From: Lentinus brumalis
Lineage: Eukaryota > Basidiomycota > Agaricomycetes > Polyporales > Polyporaceae
Assembly (NCBI GenBank): GCA_001792895.1
Contig: MARA01000007.1
Span: 186,001-250,000 of the forward strand
Length of the DNA stretch: 64,000 nucleotides
Direction of reading: 5' to 3'
Below are positions 33,643 to 45,649 of this stretch, piece by piece. How positions within the stretch are numbered: the first letter of the stretch is position 1; the number at the start of each line of letters is the position of its first letter. Position numbers and translations under genes: made by a program. The notes under the pieces were generated by a model. That model saw only the letters and a program-made list of their open reading frames with translations, made no database searches and was not told the DNA's origin.

Positions 33643-34754
33643 ATGTCGGAAGTCTTCAATAAGCGTCCTTGCTACCAGGTAGACGACGACTCGGGATCGC
33701 GTTCCTCCCTTCCTCCAGCCGAGAACCGGACGCGGGACGCCGATCACTGGTTCGACGATGGCAACATCATCTTGGTCGCTGAGGAAGTCGAGTTTCGAGT
33801 CTACGCCGCGCCCCTCATGCGACGTTCTCCAGTGTTCAGGGAGATGTTGTCCCTTCCCCAGCCGCAGGCTGACGGTGCTGCCTACCTCTCCATCCCCACC
33901 GTTCGGCTGTATGACCACCCTACCGACGTACGGCGTCTTCTGGGATCAATTATATTCGGAAACGACCTCCGGTGCGAGTTCCCCAGGTTATATGCGCTGC
34001 CTTAGAACGATCACTGACTGTATGCGTAACCCTCTGGCTGATGCCACTCATGACTGGCTATATGCGCGACTCCGGTGGACGACTAATCAGGTTTGTCAAG
34101 GACAGGCCGGACTTCCAAGTCCTCTCGTCTCTCATCCGCATGGGCCACAAGTACCAGATAGACCATGCGGTAGAGGGGGCGCTGGCGTACCTGCAGCACT
34201 ACTGTTTCTACCCATCGCCATCGCAGCTCACCGACTTGCAAGCCGTAGTCGCCGGGCCGCCCAACCTTTCGGCGCTGGATCACATAGGCGTCGTCAACAT
34301 CGCCCGGCTTACTCACACTCCTGAACTTCGATTGCTCGGATTGGCGCACTGCTGCACTCTCGATCCGAAGGCCCTCGTAAGAGGCTTGAAGCGGGAGGAC
34401 GGTACGAGGGAGAAGCTCTCTCCGGAAGACCTCACGATAGTCCTCTTGGTACGCGCGGAGCTCATCAAGGATGACGGCCTCGACGTTCTGTGCATCCGGG
34501 ATGGTGCAGAAGACTGCGAGGACTGCGAGTATGCTGAAGAATGCCGCTGGATGCTCATGCGGTTCCTTGCATACCATATCAGCACGCAGGAGCAACAGTC
34601 CTCTAGTGCCAGTTGGCGTCAGGCGTGGAGTTCGCAGCTCCAGGACCTTCACATGCTTCCATCCGACAGGTACGCAGATTCCATCGTAGCGCGCGAGCCG
34701 GAGAAGCTGATTTCCAAAGACCATGACAGAGCTTGCCGGAGAGCGTTGGACTAG
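33643..34754 (+). CDS. BTB/POZ protein 7
   Basis: Exons 33643-33971 and 34091-34754; 119-bp intron, phase 2, GTGCGAG donor as in BTB 2. About 330 residues. BTB: DHWFDDGNIILVAEEVEFRV, LMRRSPVFREMLSLPQP. Exon 2: SLIRMGHKYQIDHAVEGAL, GVVNIARLTHTPELRLLG, LKREDGTREKLSPEDLTIVL. The first Cys pair survives as CEDCEYAEEC, but the terminal CxxC is replaced (MLPSDRYADS where BTB 2 has MLPCEACVEA), and the last residues diverge. Mirror-image partner of BTB 2 in the inverted duplication. Confidence 0.83.
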
Positions 34755-35129
34755 AGTGGGACACTCGACGAAGGGATGTATTGCTGTACACTCTAGGGCG
34801 TGACGAAAGGCTGATACACAACTCGATACAGTGGTCGAAGGTATGCGTATACTTGAACGTGGTGAGAAGTCGAGTTTTTGAGGAAGAACATGGATGGAAT
34901 ATACCTTCAAAGCGCATGTCAGTATCCCTAAGGGCGCTATCCTCAGACCCTTGTAGGCAAAACGACGTGCGGGTCTCGCCTCGTCCAAAGCATCGAAACG
35001 GTATGCGCCAGGAGACGAAGCGACGTGACCTGACGGGCGCGAGAGACCGTGGTTGCACGGGCTACTGACCTCAAAAGCGCCAGAATTTTCGCCCGACCTC
35101 GCCGTCGGCGTGCCTACGTCAGTCAGCGA
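34755..35129. other. Spacer between BTB 7 and locus B
   Basis: Convergent 3' region. Nothing recognised apart from the start of locus B-like sequence at about 35130. Confidence 0.5.
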
Positions 35130-36640
35130 ACATGACAAGAACAAGCACGCGCACCTTGTGAGCCCAATTCGGTTTCCCGTGCCGACGCACTATCTGACAC
35201 GCTAGAATGCCAGATAGCCCGCCGACAGGTACTCGTCCCGAGGACCGCGGAGAGGTATGCACCAGGACAGGTGTCACTCCCTCGGGATAGGAAAGACTTA
35301 CCTCTTATCCGACTTACCGTTCCGCAACTCACCCTCCACGCCGAACCGACCCGACCCGGTTTCACATACGAACGTCCCTGGGGAGGGCGGTTAGACATCT
35401 CATCGGGAAGCATTGAGATCGTGCAACTCACCAGCGCGGCACCCTAACGCAAGCTTAGCCCACTGCGATGCCGAAATCCGGACCTGTAACAGCACGTCAG
35501 CCACACAACACAACGAAACGGACGTACCTTTGCGATCCTGCAACAGGAAGTCAGTGACGCCACAACGCAGAACGAAAGGAAACGACCTACCTTCCCCGGT
35601 CATACCTAGAAGACCGATCAGCGTTCGTCTCTCGCACACACGAACAGACGAGAAAGATGCACTTACCATTTGCGCAGCCGCCAATTACGATCTCTGTACC
35701 TGGAACTCCACGTCAACCGCAAACAAGAAGACAAACCACCTCCCTGAAGTCACCGCGACGACGAGTCAGTATGCTGAGCGCTGCGGAAGGCAAGCATGCG
35801 AACGTACCTTCGTGTCTTCTTCCAACGTCTAGGTATAGTTCTCAGTCATGTTCGTCACGACGATGACAGCCTGGGACTCACCATCTGACATAGCAGCGCC
35901 GAGGTACCTCGTTCCGACCTTCAAACAAACAACTAGGACTTATCTGAGCAGCCCTACGCCGAAATACAGAGTCAGCCACCGTCCGAACCGAGATGCATCG
36001 AAACAACTCACATGTCCCTTCGTTCCTAGGGAATTTAGACAGCATCAGAGCGTACGTACTGGCAAGGAAGAAGACATACCGCAACGCTTTGGATCAGATC
36101 AAACGAGGCTCGGGAGAGGAGGACGTGACGACACTTGAGAGGTTGTTCAAGTATGGGGGAAGGACAAGTATGAACAACCTACCGACCCGTGGGACGTCAG
36201 CAACTCGCCCCTTTGCCCCTTCTGCCATTAATCTGACGTTCGTGCTGGTGCGTTCCGGGGAAGGACCATGCGGCGGTCAGCCGTTGCCCGGGAGCACGTC
36301 GATGAGGAGCGACATAAGTAAGAACCTCTGTCGAAGGGCAGCTTGAGAACGGAGACATGCGCACTTGCGGTGGCCAGGGCTCATCGTCGACGCCGAGGCG
36401 AAGGGCGAACAGTGGAAGTCGGGTCGAGGTTGGGGTCTCCTCAACGTGAACATGCGCGATCGACAACGCCTTGCCGTTGCTGCAGATTCCTGGCTCGGTT
36501 ATTCGACGCAGAAGAGCTTCGACAAAGATACGTTGAAGTGTATTCGGTTTTGGCGAGTACACTCATTAAGCGGGGACGAGAAGCAAGAGCAAGAGGACGG
36601 TGCCATGTTCGCGGTGCGGGGAGAGCGCTTGGGTGACAAG
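35130..36640 (-). CDS. Micro-exon locus B (homolog of locus A, possibly decayed)
   Basis: Minus-strand sequence closely matching locus A in the same order. The block around 35690-35530 corresponds to 14250-14450 (shared words GCGGTTGACGTGGAGTTC and TGACTTCCTGTTGCAG). 36030-35880 corresponds to 13910-14080. 35300-35210 carries one copy of the conserved intron body. Some splice sites are altered relative to A (for example GGACATGTGAG where A has AAAGGTGAG; GGATCGCAAAGGTACG with an extra A), so the joined reading frame is doubtful. It shares the upstream element at 36611-36662. The plus strand of 36365-36646 holds a 93-codon ORF (LLNVNMRDRQRLAVAADSW) of unknown meaning. Pseudogene, gene copy or non-coding copy cannot be told apart here. 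Confidence 0.4.
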
Positions 36641-36662
36641 ATCTGAGCACGTGAGCGTGTCC
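36611..36662 (-). promoter_or_regulatory. Conserved 5' element of micro-exon locus B
   Basis: Minus-strand reading: GGACACGCTCACGTGCTC (36662-36645), then AAGCGCTCTCCCCGC. Near-identical to 13073-13122 and 49334-49288. Confidence 0.6.
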
Positions 36663-37401
36663 GCCAAGCCGCTCCGAATTTATCGGAGGAGGAAGTCTCT
36701 CCGACTCCCGCCTCCTGCCACTCGCGAAAACTCAACATCGGACAAGATAACGCGCTACAACGACTTCCGTCTATTCGTGGAGGTTCTGATGTTCTTCTTT
36801 GGTCGGCGACGGAGGCAGTCAGTCGATTCTCGCTTACCTGCGGTTGGGAAGCCTGAACGACAGCAGCGCTGTCATCAACTTGCGCTCACAACCTCACATC
36901 TCAAGATTCCAGTCTCAATTGTACTGCTGACGACCAAAATTACACGCCTTCTCTATTGCAAAGATGCGATACACAACCTCTCATGTTCCGCCATTCAGTC
37001 TGGCCTCGAGGTCTGTCGAAGGTGAGCATTTGACCGACAGAACTCTAACTGTTGAAGTGACTTCTGTACCCAACTTTGCAGACCCGGCCGCCAATTTCCT
37101 ACTCCCAGCGCGTTGCGACGGACTGCTCAATTACGATACACGCCACGTACTAGGAGGGGAGAGCATGCCCAGATGACGATAGGTATTCATGACGCCTGCG
37201 TCCCCGATTCCGTATGGTCGCACGCCGTCATACCAAGCGCGTTTCGGTGGCCACGCTTTCCTTTGCGGAGACAGTGCGTGGGGCACGTGGATGCTGAACC
37301 GTAGTAGGGGTGTGTGGGCACAGGAATACGGTCCAGGTGAGTCTTCCTCAGGATCATAACATATCGCACGAACTCCCTCCTCGCTCTCCCGCTCTCCTTC
37401 C
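36663..37401. other. Divergent intergenic region
   Basis: Lies between locus B (-) and the F-box-like gene (+). No gene supported. Confidence 0.5.
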
Positions 37402-38858
37402 ATGCAAAATTCCCGTCTTCCGATTGAGCTCTGTGAACTAGTCATCGGATTCATCCAAGAGCCCGAGCCCTGGTGGGAAGGATATGCCTGGTGGAGGGAC
37501 GAGCCCAGCGAGCTCGTCCGGTACACCTATATCTGCTCCGCTTGGCTCCCTCGCGCACGTCTCGTCCTCTACCGCGTAGTAGTGTTGAAAGAGCCCTCGC
37601 AAGTTGACCTCTTTACCCGCACTATCACAGAGCATCCGTGGTTCACCGACATGGTCGGCGAGCTCGTCATCCAACCCAAGGACCAGGGCACATACATCCC
37701 GTTCGTTCATCATGCGCTCGTCAGACGTCTCCATCATCTCAAAACCCTGGTATATGACTTCGACTATCAGTCCACATGGGTTTATCCTCCCCGCCACCAT
37801 CTCCTCGTACCCAGATACCCTATCACGGGGCTCGATATACGCAATCCACCAAGTACGACGTGGTCGGAAATGTTCCGGCTCATCTGGGCACTACCGCACC
37901 TTCAGAGGTTGAGCCTCGCCATGTGGGGCCCCCAGTATGACACGGACTCAGGCACGAGTAACGTCAACGCCATCCTACGTCCATGGTCATGTGCTCAACT
38001 CAGAACGCTTGTGATAGAGGTGATCACTGTGCACGCATTTCTTGGTGCTGTTGTTCACTGAACGCTTACCGGGTCAACAGGGCCGTCAGAGTTACGACTG
38101 CTTGCCTGAACGCGCATTCGGGACGTCAGTAAAGAACCTAGCTCTCGAGTGTGACGTGCCAAGTGGTAACAAGTACGGTGAGTGCAATCACCTTCGGCCC
38201 CGAGGACTCAGAACTCATGGTGCTTGATAAAGGCCCGTTATCAGGCCAAATCCACCTCTTTTCGTCGTTGCAGGAACTGTTCATCGGAATACGCCTCCCT
38301 GACCGACTCAAGAAGGACGATTTCGCTGCTACCGCATATATCGTCCCCATCCTCACGCAGCTCCCGTCGCAAGACACGCTCCGAAGCATCATAGTCCGCA
38401 TCACGCAGATCCAGGGCATAACGCGACTGCGGTTCCTGCGAGAACTCTCGTCGAATGATGTCGGAGAGCTTCTCGTCCGGAAATTCCCCAAGCTGCAGAC
38501 GTTGCGCTTTCGGCTGCCCGAGGGTTCTGCTGCCAGCGGCGGGAGATATGATGCGGAACGGTGGACGGGCGTGCTGTACGACCACTTGCCGAAGCTGCGA
38601 GGGTGGTGCCCATCTCGGTGACGATCGACCGGCTCAAGTACGTGCACACTTACCATTCTATATACATGTTGGTCTTTGACGAGCGGTCTCGTTCATGTCG
38701 ACAGTTACTCTTCCTACTGGGCTCGAGATGTTGTCCTGGAGGGGGAAGACACCGAGTCGAACATCATGATGGGCGGCGATGCCGGAGCTCCACTAACTTC
38801 TGACTCGGATCGTGCAGACATCAAGACAACGCTCCTGCGGCGACGACATACATGGTGA
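37402..38858 (+). CDS. F-box-like protein 3
   Basis: Exons 37402-38019, 38081-38165, 38212-38637 and 38705-38858; introns 61, 46 and 67 bp. Starts MQNSRLPIELCELVIGFI, an F-box-like first helix, followed by CSAWLPRARLVLYRVVVL and LFTRTITEHPWFTDMVGEL, wording typical of basidiomycete F-box-like proteins. The middle is LRR-like (LQRLSLAMWG, LRTLVIE). Near the end of exon 3 the frame as written stops at 38621, but one extra base at the G3 run 38601-38603 gives PKLRGVVPISVTIDRL and leads in frame through a GTACGT donor into exon 4 (YSSYWARDVVLEGEDTES, stop at 38858). The paralog at 53.2-55.2 kb has the equivalent region (QKLPTRVSLSVWVHTD), which supports the restored reading. Confidence 0.7.
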
Positions 38859-40259
38859 CATGGTGAAGTAAGAGTTCAGCTCTTCTCGTAAGAGAACCAT
38901 CCAAGCTCATCTAGTCTTCCCATGCAGCCGACTGTCTACATCTCATCAGGCTGCCACCAGCGCTGTCGGACGAGTCTAGACTTTCGCACACGCCCGGAAT
39001 CTCGAGTTTTACTCTGGAATTCTCGCTGCACCGCCGGTCACAGCACGACACCACCGCGTCCTACAATTCTTGCGGAAATTCCTCATCGCCGCACCGTCAA
39101 TTCCTGCGCGTACAAAGTGCCGGATTCCGGACATCGTCCGAGACCACTCAGGTCCCATTCTGGTACAAGACTTTCCCCATACCCGCATCTTGATCTGCTG
39201 TCCAGCTCGACCCTGTTTCTCACTTCCATGTTCTCGGAGCTGCCCATTCATGTTCCCGCTATGCGGCGCGCGCCCTCTCTTGCTCTGGTGGTCCTGGAAT
39301 CCCCGTCAAGGGGTTAGAGCTCAAACGAACCATGCTCACGTCTATATCCCCGCGATGACGCTCCGACATCCGCTTCACGCTCTCTACTAGCGACATGCCC
39401 TCTCTTCCCCTAGTCCCGGAATATGAATGTGGTCTCGTCACTCGGCCGAGGTGTACGATAGCCGGTCTTGACGTTGTTCTCGCCTTCTCGGTCTCCTATG
39501 TCCTATACCCGTAACCCGAACTACGTATGCTGTCCCCCATATACTTAGATCCGCCCTCGCTGCCGTCTGAGTTCGATCAGTTGGCTCTGTCCTATTGGAG
39601 CAATGGCATCCCTGGGCCAGTGCGTCCGCTCTCAGTCTTGACTCTGGAGTATAGCAGGCGCGCTCTCTTTCTTTGCCGAGAATTTTGGTCTGCTCCTCGT
39701 ATTGTAATTGGAGACATTCGAAACCATCGTCACTGGCGTATGCTATCCCGAAAGCTCGTCACGACGGCGACGGAATGTATATATGTACAAGTTATGATAT
39801 CACCACGGACCGTCTTTAGCTTCTCTGCGAGTCGGCTCTCTCAGTGAATCCCCAGGCATCAAATCCCGTCGATCTCCATGTACGATCTACATAGCGTCCC
39901 ATTCCCGGCTCCTTCGCCCGCTGAGGTGTATACACTTCCAAGGCCTCGCTCACCTTCAGTCAGACCGATCGTTCGCGCGATCCGACTGGCAACGTTGTCT
40001 GACACACCTCATCACCCAGATGCCCATAAATCCTCGCCGTACCTCTTGCCGTCTGTGTTGCATCAACTTTCGATTCGTCAAGCTGGTCAGACCGGCTACT
40101 GGAAAACATGAGGTAGGGTATGAACTACAACGAGGATATCACTACACCCGAGATTCCGCCCACATACAAGCTACACGTCTACATATACACACTTTCAGAT
40201 TCCTTCCGTCCTTAACACACATAATCCTCAGCAGCAAGCCATTCCGCCCGCCGGCCGAC
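38859..40259. other. Intergenic
   Basis: Several plus-strand ORFs (38922-39317, 39070-39390, 39527-39847). The last begins MLSPIYLDPPSLPSEF and looks protein-like but shows no domain and no splice partner. Not called. Confidence 0.4.
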
Positions 40260-43200
40260 TCAGAAATCATCCTCGTCAGCATCGACCATATCATCCCCGT
40301 CTAGCGCCAGCTGCGTCTCCTCATACAGCTTGTCCAGCCCCGTCAACCGCGGCAAGAACTCCGTATCGTTAAACGCCTGCAGCAGCATCTCGAACCCCTC
40401 CTTCTCGTACGCCCCCACGACGGTCTCGCTGCACCCCGTGCACCGGTCGTACGCCGCGCCCACGATCGGCACGTTCCGGAACTGCGCCAGGAACCCGCGC
40501 AGCTGGTGCGGGACGAGCCCGAGAATGCTTTCGTACGCCGGGGGGAGGAGCCCGAGTCGGCGGCGGATTGAGCGGAGGATACGGGAGGGGCGGGCGTGTG
40601 GATCCCCGCGGGGTGCTGGAGGAGGGAGACGAGGAGCTCGACGGCGGTCGACGCGGCGATCGACGCGAGCCCCGGACGCGTGACGGTGCACATCTGGTCC
40701 AGCGTGCGGTCCGTGAGCGACTGGAGACCGTGGTCAGCGATGATTGCGTGCGAATAATCGACCAAACACTCACATCTGTAGGCGCGACGATGTCATTGCA
40801 GTAGTAACACCCCAGCCGCTTCCCGTCCGTCCCAGGTGTCCGCGCGCCATGGCGCATCACGAGGAACGTGTCGAACCCGAGCGCCGCGTTGAGCACGATC
40901 TTGCCCTTGGCTGCGCCCAGCACCGTCGGCAGCCACCGGCTCTCGCGCGAGTCCATGAGCAGGAACACGACGTCGTGCTCGTCGACGAGTTTCTCGAGCG
41001 TCGCGACGTCCTTCTTCGCCTGCTCTACAGACGCCGGCGGAATCGGGTGCCCGGGCATCGGGATGCTGAGGTTGTGTCCGGACGCGGTCTGCAGCAGAGC
41101 GTTAATGGTACGCGCAGTTCGAGTAGGGGTGGACGTACGACACCCGGGAAGATCTTCTTGAGCTTCTCTGCTGCGCATGCGGCCTTGGGCTTCCCGCCGT
41201 TCAGGCAGTCCTCAAAGTCGAACAGCGGCTGGCGCACGGGGTTCGAGAACGACACGCGAGCCGAGTCGACGAACGTAATCGTGCGGACGCCCCATCCCTG
41301 CCAAGAATTAGTCGACGGTGTTACCGGAGACACAAAGCACGTACCATGAGAGTGCGGGCGACATAGCAACCGAGTGTTCCTGCGCCGAGGAGCAAGCAGC
41401 GCGTGTTCGCGACCTTCTCCAAGTCGAGTGCAGGCAGGATACGCCATCGCATGAGCTTGAGGTTCAAGTCGACAGCTTGGTCAGCCAGTCTATGTTCATG
41501 TCGATATAAGTTATCATATGGACGGAACGCAGGAGGCATACCTCGCGGGGTCCATCATAGGAGCGAGGTCCGCAACGCGCGCGCCGAGCTTGCCCTGGAT
41601 GTTCTTCTCCCATCCGACCGCTGCCGGCCTCTCCGTCGTCGCTGTCCCGGCCCGCTCTGCTTGAGGATGCCGAAGCGGCTCTTCCACCCGCCCGTGGATC
41701 CTGCGACAGGCGGCTCGACGTCGCGCCAGCAGAGGATACGCACACCCTGCGCGGTTTCCGGGTGAAGGGCAAGCAAGTAGGCGAGGAGGTTGCGCAGCGG
41801 CCAGCCAGGGTTCGTGGGGAGCGCGGAGGGGTCGACAAAGCCGATCACACGGTGTGCTGGCGGGACGTTGGCGAAGAAGGTGTCGTATTCTTCAACGGGT
41901 GCAACTGTGGTTTGGTTCTCGACTGTGCGAACGAGGAAGAAGGGTCGCGGGGAGGCGTGAAGTTGAGATTGAATTGAGGAGAGCTAGGAAGCCAGAACGT
42001 GAGCGGTTGGAAAGGATAGAACAATGAACATGAAGCGTAGGAACGGCCTGGACATGTGCATGACGAACCAGAGACCAACTTAACAGGGTCCAACCAGTCA
42101 GAGGTGTGACAAAAGTCAAACTCCACCACGCGAGGCAGAGAACAGGCGCAACATAACAGTCAGCCAGCACAACTACGCCAGGGCACGGATCCGGCAGCGA
42201 GCGCTGGCGCTCCTCGTCGAGCACCTCGGCGCCGTCCTACGATGAAACGGTCAAGCACCCATCCACCGTTACGAACGAATCCGCGTGCCCTCGTGAAGTA
42301 ATTTTGAGTCATCGCGCTGGACTGCCAGCTGAAAACAGCCTGCGCAGCTGTAGACATGTCAGGCTGAGTGTACGAAGCGACACTCGCACAGCGGAGCTGC
42401 CGGATGAAAGGACACAAAGCCGTAGACCTTGTGTGCAGTCCACCCTGCACTGGACGCGCCTGGTCCCGAACAGTGAGGAGACGATTTCAGCATGTGTCGC
42501 ACCAGTAAAGGACAAGGCGTAGGAGGGGGGGGGGGGGCTTGTACGGCATGAGGTTGCTCGCGCAACCGTAATCAACGGCAGGTATGTAGAGCGAAGCAGT
42601 ACTCGATCAACCTCTTGCGGCATCCGAATGCTCCCAGTGGGAAGCAACGGCCTGAGTGAGACGATCGCGCAAGGGCAGATAGCACATCCTCTTCCGAGAT
42701 GAAGAACATGCAAGGATCGACACTCACCGTTTCCGCACCGAGCGCGTTCTCTGCGGCTAGCCACTCGCCATCGATCTCCCATGCAGGCTTAGCAGCAAAT
42801 GCCGGAAACGCGAACCAGTAGAAGTACTTGTACTTCTTGAGATCGGCGTAGGTGATGACAAGGAAGCGGTTGAGAAGCGCGGTAGACTTGTCGACGGTGA
42901 TGCTCTTCCAGATCTCGTCGGCGACCTGATTGAAGAGCGCGGTCTTGTCCGCATTCTTGAAATCCTCGATCGTGTTGAAGTTCTTGAACACGCCGGTCGC
43001 AGCTACAGCGTTCTGCGGGACCCTGTGTTACTGTGCGATTCCAGCGCCGTCGATCGCAGGATGCGGAGAATGTACGCACTGGGGCGTCTTGGAGAACGCG
43101 TCGCCACTGACGGTCAGATTGCACCCAAGCGCGATCTCCTGGCCCGTCTCCCGATCCTTGACCGCGCGTCCAGCAGTATATGTCGCGGTCACGGGCTGCT

Positions 43201-43303
43201 CGTCGTCCGAGAGGCGGAGCACGTCGATCTTGAGTTCGGTGAGGGCATGCCAGAAGGCGGGCTGGACAAGCGATTGAAATGGCGCGAACTGGACGATCGT
43301 CAT
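40260..43303 (-). CDS. ATG7: Autophagy E1-like enzyme ATG7 (two apparent frameshifts)
   Basis: E1-like enzyme that activates ATG8 and ATG12 for transfer to ATG3 and ATG10; cytosolic. Exons (minus): 43303-43080, 43022-42728, 41983-41542, 41489-41345, 41297-41139, 41088-40774, 40720-40260; about 680 residues when corrected. Motifs: N-terminal [70 protein letters not shown]; nucleotide-binding [37 protein letters not shown]; catalytic cysteine in [13 protein letters not shown]-terminal [10 protein letters not shown] and [14 protein letters not shown]. Exon phases only balance if one base is added near 41651-41653 (giving [16 protein letters not shown]) and one at the G6 run 40540-40545 (giving [16 protein letters not shown]). 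Intron 2 is 744 bp, far longer than the other introns. Confidence 0.95.
41984..42727 (-). other. Unusually long ATG7 intron 2
   Basis: 744 bp, bounded by GTGAGTG and TTCCTAG in phase 0; the other six-exon junction introns are 47-57 bp. It contains a run of 13 G (42525-42537). Minus-strand ORFs inside have no relation to ATG7. No terminal inverted repeats or coding remains of a transposon were found by eye. Confidence 0.75.
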
Positions 43304-43989
43304 TCCGATGTAGCTCAATCACACAAGTCGTGAAGTGTTCGTAAAAGCAAGCTGACGCGAGTGAGCAGAGGCGGGAGGAGGAGAAGATAAAGGTGCGTTC
43401 GCCCGAGGCTCGGTAAGACGAGTATCCGCCGTGGGAATATTACGACACGCGTCGCGCGCGTGGACGCGTCTGTGGCTGTTCCTCAGCGCTGCCCTTATCA
43501 AGGTGGTTATCTACTTCTGTCCTCCTCCCTCAGCCTGAGATCGCGTGTCTTCAGCTGCGCCAAATACTACCAAGTTGAACGCGCGGTCTCGCATACTTTG
43601 AACCGTTGCCTGATTACCCATCTGGACGACCTGGTTTAGTACTGGCACCAAAGGTATGTCCCAGGGCTAGGGCTTCGTATCGGAGGTTTCGTCGACACAG
43701 TCGAGGCGCTTCTGGTTGCACTACCTGCCTTCCTTCAGCCTTGGTGATCTTGTCCGCCAGTTCGCTAGGTCTGCTGATAGTCACAACATACGGCCACAGA
43801 GTTTGGTTTCGAGAGGATATCAGTCTGCATTCGTCCGACGCTGTGCGGAAGCAGACCAGGAAACAGGGGCTGTAAGCAGCCTATCCGCACTTGGGCACGG
43901 AGGCATTCCGGTGGTCCCCGACAGGAGCAGAATGATACCTATGAGCCCCCTGTTAGCTCACCGCCAACGACTGGAACAACACCATCATC
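43304..43989. other. Divergent promoter region of ATG7 and the HNH-type gene
   Basis: No TATA box recognised; short ORFs only. Confidence 0.5.
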
Positions 43990-45501
43990 ATGAGCGATCC
44001 CTCTCGCTGGACTTTACAGGGGCATAGCGTTGAGGGCTACCGGATGTTCATGCAGGCAACGGTGGCCTGTCTGAGCGACCCCACCCTATCGGACACCGCC
44101 CTGTACGACCAAGCCGAACAACGTCTCGGGGTCCTCGACGACCCCGAGTTCGAAGTCTACAACAGGCCGGACTGGCTCGCGCAGTCTGCCATCTTCTACA
44201 TGCGCCCAGACAAGCGCGAGAGGTTCTCCGCCAAACATTTCTTCGAGGCGATGTACCAGACCGCGGATGAGTGGAAATTGGACAAGGGCCACCGGTTTGT
44301 TTCCGCCGCCGTTTGCGCATGCGCTGAGCTGCTCTCCTCCAACACGACGGGCCCCCTGCGGATCGGCTGGCGCAGGAGCTGTCGTTTCTCGCCTTCGAGA
44401 TCTGGTTCGTTGACCAGTTCACTCACCGTGAGCATCGTTGCTTTTCCTTCTGGCTACATCTGTATGCTGACGTGCGACACCAGTCAATCAAACGAACCCA
44501 GATTATGAGGCTGATTTAAGTGAGGATACGAAGACGAAGGTACGGTCACGCCTGGGACTCTCGATCGCTCTAGCGCTGACAGTACGTGCTCTCCAGGTTC
44601 TTATGCGCGACGATTGCACATGCTTCATGACGGGCATGGTTGACAGCACGCACGGCGGAATTATTCGGAAGATCCTGGCTGAAGAGTCTGGCCCCCTAGA
44701 GATCACACCTATCTTCCACAAGTCGATATCGAGGCACGAAGATACGGAGCTGCTCGTAAGCGGTCTCGTGAACCTGCAGGAACCAGTGCGCTCACCATTT
44801 GTACAATCTGACCAGCAGAAGGATGAGGACGAGTCTGCCGGTACTCTTTTCTGTGAGACGCGAACTCTAGACTTCTTGAAGTGGTTTTGCGAGCTCGATG
44901 ACACGACCGCCGTCGACGCGACCAGTCTCGGTAATATTTTGCTCTTGGAGCACGAGGCCTGCTCCGCGTTTGGCCGGTTTCAGTGGACACTCAGACCCAC
45001 CGAGGTACGCCGCGCTCCGGCTGCTCACTCATCGCCCCCACTCACATGATATCGGCTACATAGACTCCACATACATACCAGGTCCACGTATACTTCATGC
45101 GCTACAAGCGGTTCGGCACGGCTCCCATCGCGGAGTATATAACCTTCCCCAACAACGTCCCAGCCTCTGGCTCTCAGTCTTCTTCTCTTACACCCGGTGC
45201 CCCGCCGCTTGTGGAGCCTCCCAGCCCGGACCTTCTCCGTGCGCACGCCGTGTTCACGGACGTGTTCCACCACAGCGGCCTCGGTGCGCTGCACGACCCG
45301 AACGGGATGTGGCCAGACGACTGCACCCCTCCGGAGGTGCTCCTCGACGAGCTGAACACGATGCTCATTCCAGGGATCAGACTGCCGGGGGCAGGAGTTG
45401 TATGGAAGGTCCGGTCTTGGGCACGGACTCGACGGGCGGATGCGAGGAAGAAGAAATACAGGGCTGGGGCGCAGACTGAGTACGAATATGTGAATGCCTG
45501 A
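43990..45501 (+). CDS. HNH-endonuclease-like protein (one apparent frameshift)
   Basis: Exons 43990-44427, 44484-44539, 44597-45004 and 45082-45501; about 440 residues when corrected. N-terminal helical region (MSDPSRWTLQGHSVEGYRMF). Exon 3 opens with VLMRDDCTCFMTGMVDSTHG, which matches the RDxxxCxxTGxxD start of HNH-type domains common in basidiomycete genomes, followed by ITPIFHKSIS. Nuclease activity is not shown; several fungal members are degenerate, and I could not trace a full HNH metal centre. C5 at 44352-44356 breaks the frame; a sixth C gives TTGPPADRLAQELSFLAFEI and makes the phase-1 junction to exon 2 correct. The C-terminal half is Pro-containing, ending in a basic RTRRADARKKKYRAG segment. 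Confidence 0.75.
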
Positions 45502-45649
45502 TTCTGCGTTGTACATGTTCCAGCGCCTTAGCCCTGTCGTATTTCCGACGTGCCATCTATGAGATACCTCGTTCCCGGACCGGTCGCGACGTCAATCGGC
45601 AGGAGGAAGTAGCGCACAGTGGCACTCTCGGAAGCGTAAGTAGGAGTTA

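Noticed and set aside
34083..35144. 353-codon minus-strand ORF opposite BTB 7
   Set aside because: It overlaps the well supported BTB 7 exon 2, has no domain, and is explained by GC-rich codon use on the other strand.
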